Source: Anaerolineae bacterium | GTDB lineage: Bacteria > Chloroflexota > Anaerolineae > Aggregatilineales > Phototrophicaceae | Assembly: GCA_022824365.1 (NCBI GenBank) | Contig: JAJEAA010000004.1 | Span: 57,043-121,042 of the forward strand | Length of the DNA: 64,000 bases | Direction of reading: 5' to 3' | In this document: one piece after another, positions 62,050 to 64,000 of the stretch | Layout of the letters: every line of letters starts with the position of its first letter | Position numbering within the stretch: position 1 is the first letter of the stretch | The notes under the pieces: model-generated | Databases searched by the model: none | Told to the model about the DNA's origin: nothing | The model's input: the letters and a program-made list of their open reading frames with translations, nothing else | Made by a program: the position numbers and the translations under genes

Positions 62050-62454
62050 CTATGCCCCAAGTTTGAGCAGTTTGTCGATATCGTGCCCGCGCCTTTTCAG
62101 TTGTAGCAAAGCCTCTGAACGCAGAAGCACCTGATGATCAAACTTAGCGACCAAGTCCTCCATTTCGACGACCTCTTCCTCGGTGACCTGTCCCAATTGA
62201 CCAAGCTGCATAAGTTCGCGCAGGCGAGTGTTGTGCGGCCAAGCCAAGCGCTGATGTACGACAGCTAACAATTGCTCATCGGCGAAATCTTGAAGCGCCT
62301 CCGGCTCTAGCTCCATATCAGTCAACTCGCCAAACAGCAGTGACAAGCCATCCAACATAACAGATTCCGCCGAGCGATCACTTTCGCGGGCGATCGCTTC
62401 CGCGCGCTCATAAATCGCCGCGGGCACTTTCAGTTCAACTGTTGCCTCAGCCAT
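62050..62454 (-). CDS. RHH-like small protein paired with HNH endonuclease
   Basis: The 134-residue protein has an N-terminal segment (TVELKVPAAIYERAEAIARE, then ESVMLDGLSLLF) that resembles a ribbon-helix-helix fold. A helical C-terminal region rich in Glu and Leu (VTEEEVVEMEDLVAKFDHQV) follows. GGGGAG precedes ATG 62454. Its stop is 3 nt from the HNH gene. It could control or inhibit the HNH enzyme, as in antitoxin-like pairs. Confidence 0.65.
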   Translation of the reverse strand: MAEATVELKVPAAIYERAEAIARESDRSAESVMLDGLSLLFGELTDMELEPEALQDFADEQLLAVVHQRLAWPHNTRLRELMQLGQLGQVTEEEVVEMEDLVAKFDHQVLLRSEALLQLKRRGHDIDKLLKLGA

Positions 62455-62548
62455 GAGCAGATCTCCCCGCTTCGCCTCCTCCATTGTAACTGAATTTTGC
62501 CGGCGTCGTCGGTCGTTATTTCCCCCGCCGCCCGTGACAGCGCTTGAA

Positions 62549-63814
62549 CTACAGCCCGCTGCCGCAGGGGCAGGGATCGTTGCGACCCGCCGCCGCGAAA
62601 GCCCGTTCCAACTCGGCATCATAACGCGCCATCTCCAGCATGACATTGGCCGGCGGATGGCGCTGAGCCAACTCGCCCGCCATGAAATTCATCGTCGGGC
62701 GCACATGATTGAAAAAGGCGCGATAACCAGCGCAGAGATAATTCAAGCCCGGTTCGCCATCCGGCGTCTCGATGAAGCGGTTCTTGGGGCAGCCGCCGTT
62801 GCAGACGAACTTGACCTCGCAGTCCAGGCAATACTGCGGCAGCGTATCGTGCTTGGCTTGCCCGAAGGCGACCTGCTCGTCCATCACCACGATCTCGCTC
62901 AGCGGCACATCCATGATATTGCCCAGCTTGTAATCCGGCTCGACATAATGATCGCAGGAGAAGACATCGCCATTATGCTCCATCGCCAGCGCCAAGCCGC
63001 AGGTCTCGTCGAAGATGCAGAGGCCGGGCGGCGCGCCAGTCCAGGCCGCCAGCGCGATATCGAAGATCTGCACGAAGACTTTGCCGACATCATGGCGCAC
63101 CCACTCCTCATACATATCAATGAGGAACTGCCCATAACCCGCCGCCGTGATTGAGCGGTCCGTGACCTGGTCGCCTTCCTGATAGCCGGTGTCGTTATCG
63201 CGCTCGACGATGGGGATGAACTGCATGAATTTCGTGCCGACTTCATCGCGCAGGAATTTGTAAACGCGCGTGCCCTGCCCTTCATTGGCGGCGTGCACGG
63301 TTGTCAGGATGTTGTACTCGGCATTGTGCTTTTGCAGCAGACGAATGCCGGTCATGACCTTGTGAAAGGTGGGATTGCCGCCTTTGTCGACGCGGTAATA
63401 ATCGTGCGCATCGGCCGGTCCATCCAGACTGACCCCGAGCAGAAAATCATTGGCGGCGAAGAACTCGCACCAGTCGTCATCCAGCGTCACGGCGTTGGTT
63501 TGCAGCGCATTGGTGATTCTCATACCCGGGCGTCGATGCTTCTGCTGATAGCGGACGGCTTGCTTAAAGAAGTCGAGACCCATCAAAGTCGGCTCGCCGC
63601 CCTGCCAGGCGAAGTTGATGTCATTCACCTGCTGCGCCTCAATGTATTGGCGGATGTACTCCTCGAGCAAATTGTCCGACATGCGGAACTTGCTGCCGGG
63701 ATAGAGCGCTTCTTTGGAGAGGAAATAGCAATACTTGCAATCGAGGTTGCAGATGGCGCCTCGCGGCTTGGTCATCAGGTGGAAGGCGGTGGGTTGTTGC
63801 GTGGTCGCTTGCAT
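62549..63814 (-). CDS. Anaerobic sulfatase-maturating-type radical SAM enzyme with truncated SEC-C tail
   Basis: The protein has about 421 residues. Radical SAM Cys motif CNLDCKYC lies near residues 21-28, then FAWQGGEPTLMG, VSLDGPADAHDYYR, and a SPASM domain with CGLALAMEHNGDVFSCDHY and CLDCEVKFVCNGGCPKNRF. It would oxidise a Cys or Ser in a sulfatase to formylglycine, but no sulfatase is nearby. The C-terminus stops at NDPCPCGSGL (TAG at 62549-62551). The next in-frame codons read FKRCHG, completing a SEC-C motif, so the tail is cut by one stop. Confidence 0.9.
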   Translation of the reverse strand: MQATTQQPTAFHLMTKPRGAICNLDCKYCYFLSKEALYPGSKFRMSDNLLEEYIRQYIEAQQVNDINFAWQGGEPTLMGLDFFKQAVRYQQKHRRPGMRITNALQTNAVTLDDDWCEFFAANDFLLGVSLDGPADAHDYYRVDKGGNPTFHKVMTGIRLLQKHNAEYNILTTVHAANEGQGTRVYKFLRDEVGTKFMQFIPIVERDNDTGYQEGDQVTDRSITAAGYGQFLIDMYEEWVRHDVGKVFVQIFDIALAAWTGAPPGLCIFDETCGLALAMEHNGDVFSCDHYVEPDYKLGNIMDVPLSEIVVMDEQVAFGQAKHDTLPQYCLDCEVKFVCNGGCPKNRFIETPDGEPGLNYLCAGYRAFFNHVRPTMNFMAGELAQRHPPANVMLEMARYDAELERAFAAAGRNDPCPCGSGL

Positions 63815-63821
63815 GGTGAGG

Positions 63822-63830
63822 AGTATAGCA
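63822..63830 (-). promoter_or_regulatory. Extended -10 adjacent to the radical SAM start codon
   Basis: On the minus strand TGCTATACT ends 7 nt before the ATG at 63814, so the transcript would be leaderless or nearly so. Confidence 0.45.
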
Positions 63831-63913
63831 CGTTTTGGTTGAACCACAGAGGACACAGAAGTAAGACAAAGTAAGTTATGCAAAAAAGGACGGCGATTCT
63901 CATTTTCGAAATC

Positions 63914-63986
63914 TGTAGGGGCGATCCTTGGATCGCCCGTTACATCGTCATTTTGCATTTGGGCGACTCAAGACTCGCCCCTACAC
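63914..63986. repeat. REP-like palindromes, copies 3 and 4 in inverted pair
   Basis: Copy 3: TGTAGGGGCGATCC, TT, GGATCGCCCG. Copy 4: GGGCGACTC, two bases, GACTCGCCCCTACA (one mismatch in the stem). They face each other about 22 nt apart, so the outer TGTAGGGGCGA and TCGCCCCTACA ends form a larger inverted repeat, similar in plan to BIME elements. Confidence 0.7.
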
Positions 63987-64000
63987 TATCCTTCTGATTG

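Noticed and set aside
53938..63814. Stop-codon reassignment as the cause of the two interrupted genes
   Set aside because: Many intact genes here end in TAA or TAG at the expected family length, and no suppressor tRNA is in the window.
1..64000. CRISPR array, IS element, prophage or rRNA operon
   Set aside because: No regularly spaced repeats, transposase, integrase, phage structural gene or rRNA sequence was seen.

Overview
The window is GC-rich bacterial chromosome and most likely comes from a member of the Chloroflexota (Anaerolineae-like). This placement is an inference from gene content. It rests on a bacterial Elp3, an A2-type caa3 oxidase cluster with Chloroflexota-style extra membrane subunits, a DUF6391 protein, Uma2 and RHH/HNH accessory genes, large lipid-linked-type glycosyltransferases, and dispersed palindromic repeats. 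No plasmid, phage, IS element, rRNA or CRISPR array was seen.

Layout. 0-9.6 kb: Elp3, a dimethylargininase, a PQQ-type sugar dehydrogenase, a bactofilin-like membrane protein, KDPG aldolase, DUF1697, cobS-cobU, and a type IV (Mrr) nuclease with a small membrane gene upstream. 9.6-10.0 kb is a gene graveyard. 10.0-16.4 kb: one operon with a PotDBCA-type ABC importer, a nucleoside phosphorylase and adenine deaminase. 16.5-21.6 kb: a minus-strand catabolic operon (PLP lyase, SDR, M14 deacylase, M81/MlrC protein) that ends in a truncated epimerase. 21.9-24.1 kb: DUF6391, holA and an Mrr-fold protein that has lost its catalytic lysine. 24.2-31.3 kb: small genes, a dual-specificity phosphatase with a leaderless-looking start, a ChbG-like deacetylase, mutS2, a methyltransferase, a 35-residue coupled ORF, and a glycosyltransferase frameshifted at a C tract. 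31.4-34 kb: a lipoprotein class B PBP and a membrane protein. 34.2-40.1 kb: the cytochrome oxidase cluster (subunits II-cyt c, I, III-like, unknown, III, IV). 40.2-43.4 kb: Uma2, OsmC, UPF0316, rsmA, msrA. 43.5-46.8 kb (minus): tRNA-Thr, tRNA-Tyr, tRNA-Thr, rpmG, tRNA-Trp, secE, nusG, rplK, rplA. 47-53.8 kb (minus): a coiled-coil protein and a succinate dehydrogenase operon with a fused sdhCD, two secreted accessory proteins inside it, and a partial duplication of the sdhB start. 53.9-64 kb: rmuC with an in-frame stop, yvcK, two polytopic membrane proteins, efp, ridA, an RHH-like/HNH pair and an anSME-type radical SAM enzyme whose SEC-C tail is cut by a stop codon.

Themes. (i) Respiration: the caa3 and SDH clusters both depart from textbook architecture. 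(ii) Purine salvage appears tied to a dedicated importer. (iii) Start signals: many genes share an extended -10 box (TGnTAnnnT) with little or no -35, and for a few the predicted transcript starts at or next to the ATG. (iv) Gene decay: three otherwise good genes carry a single interruption (a C-tract frameshift, a TAA and a TAG). These look like recent mutations, sequence errors or recoding, and deserve checking. (v) Two families of short imperfect palindromes are scattered between genes.
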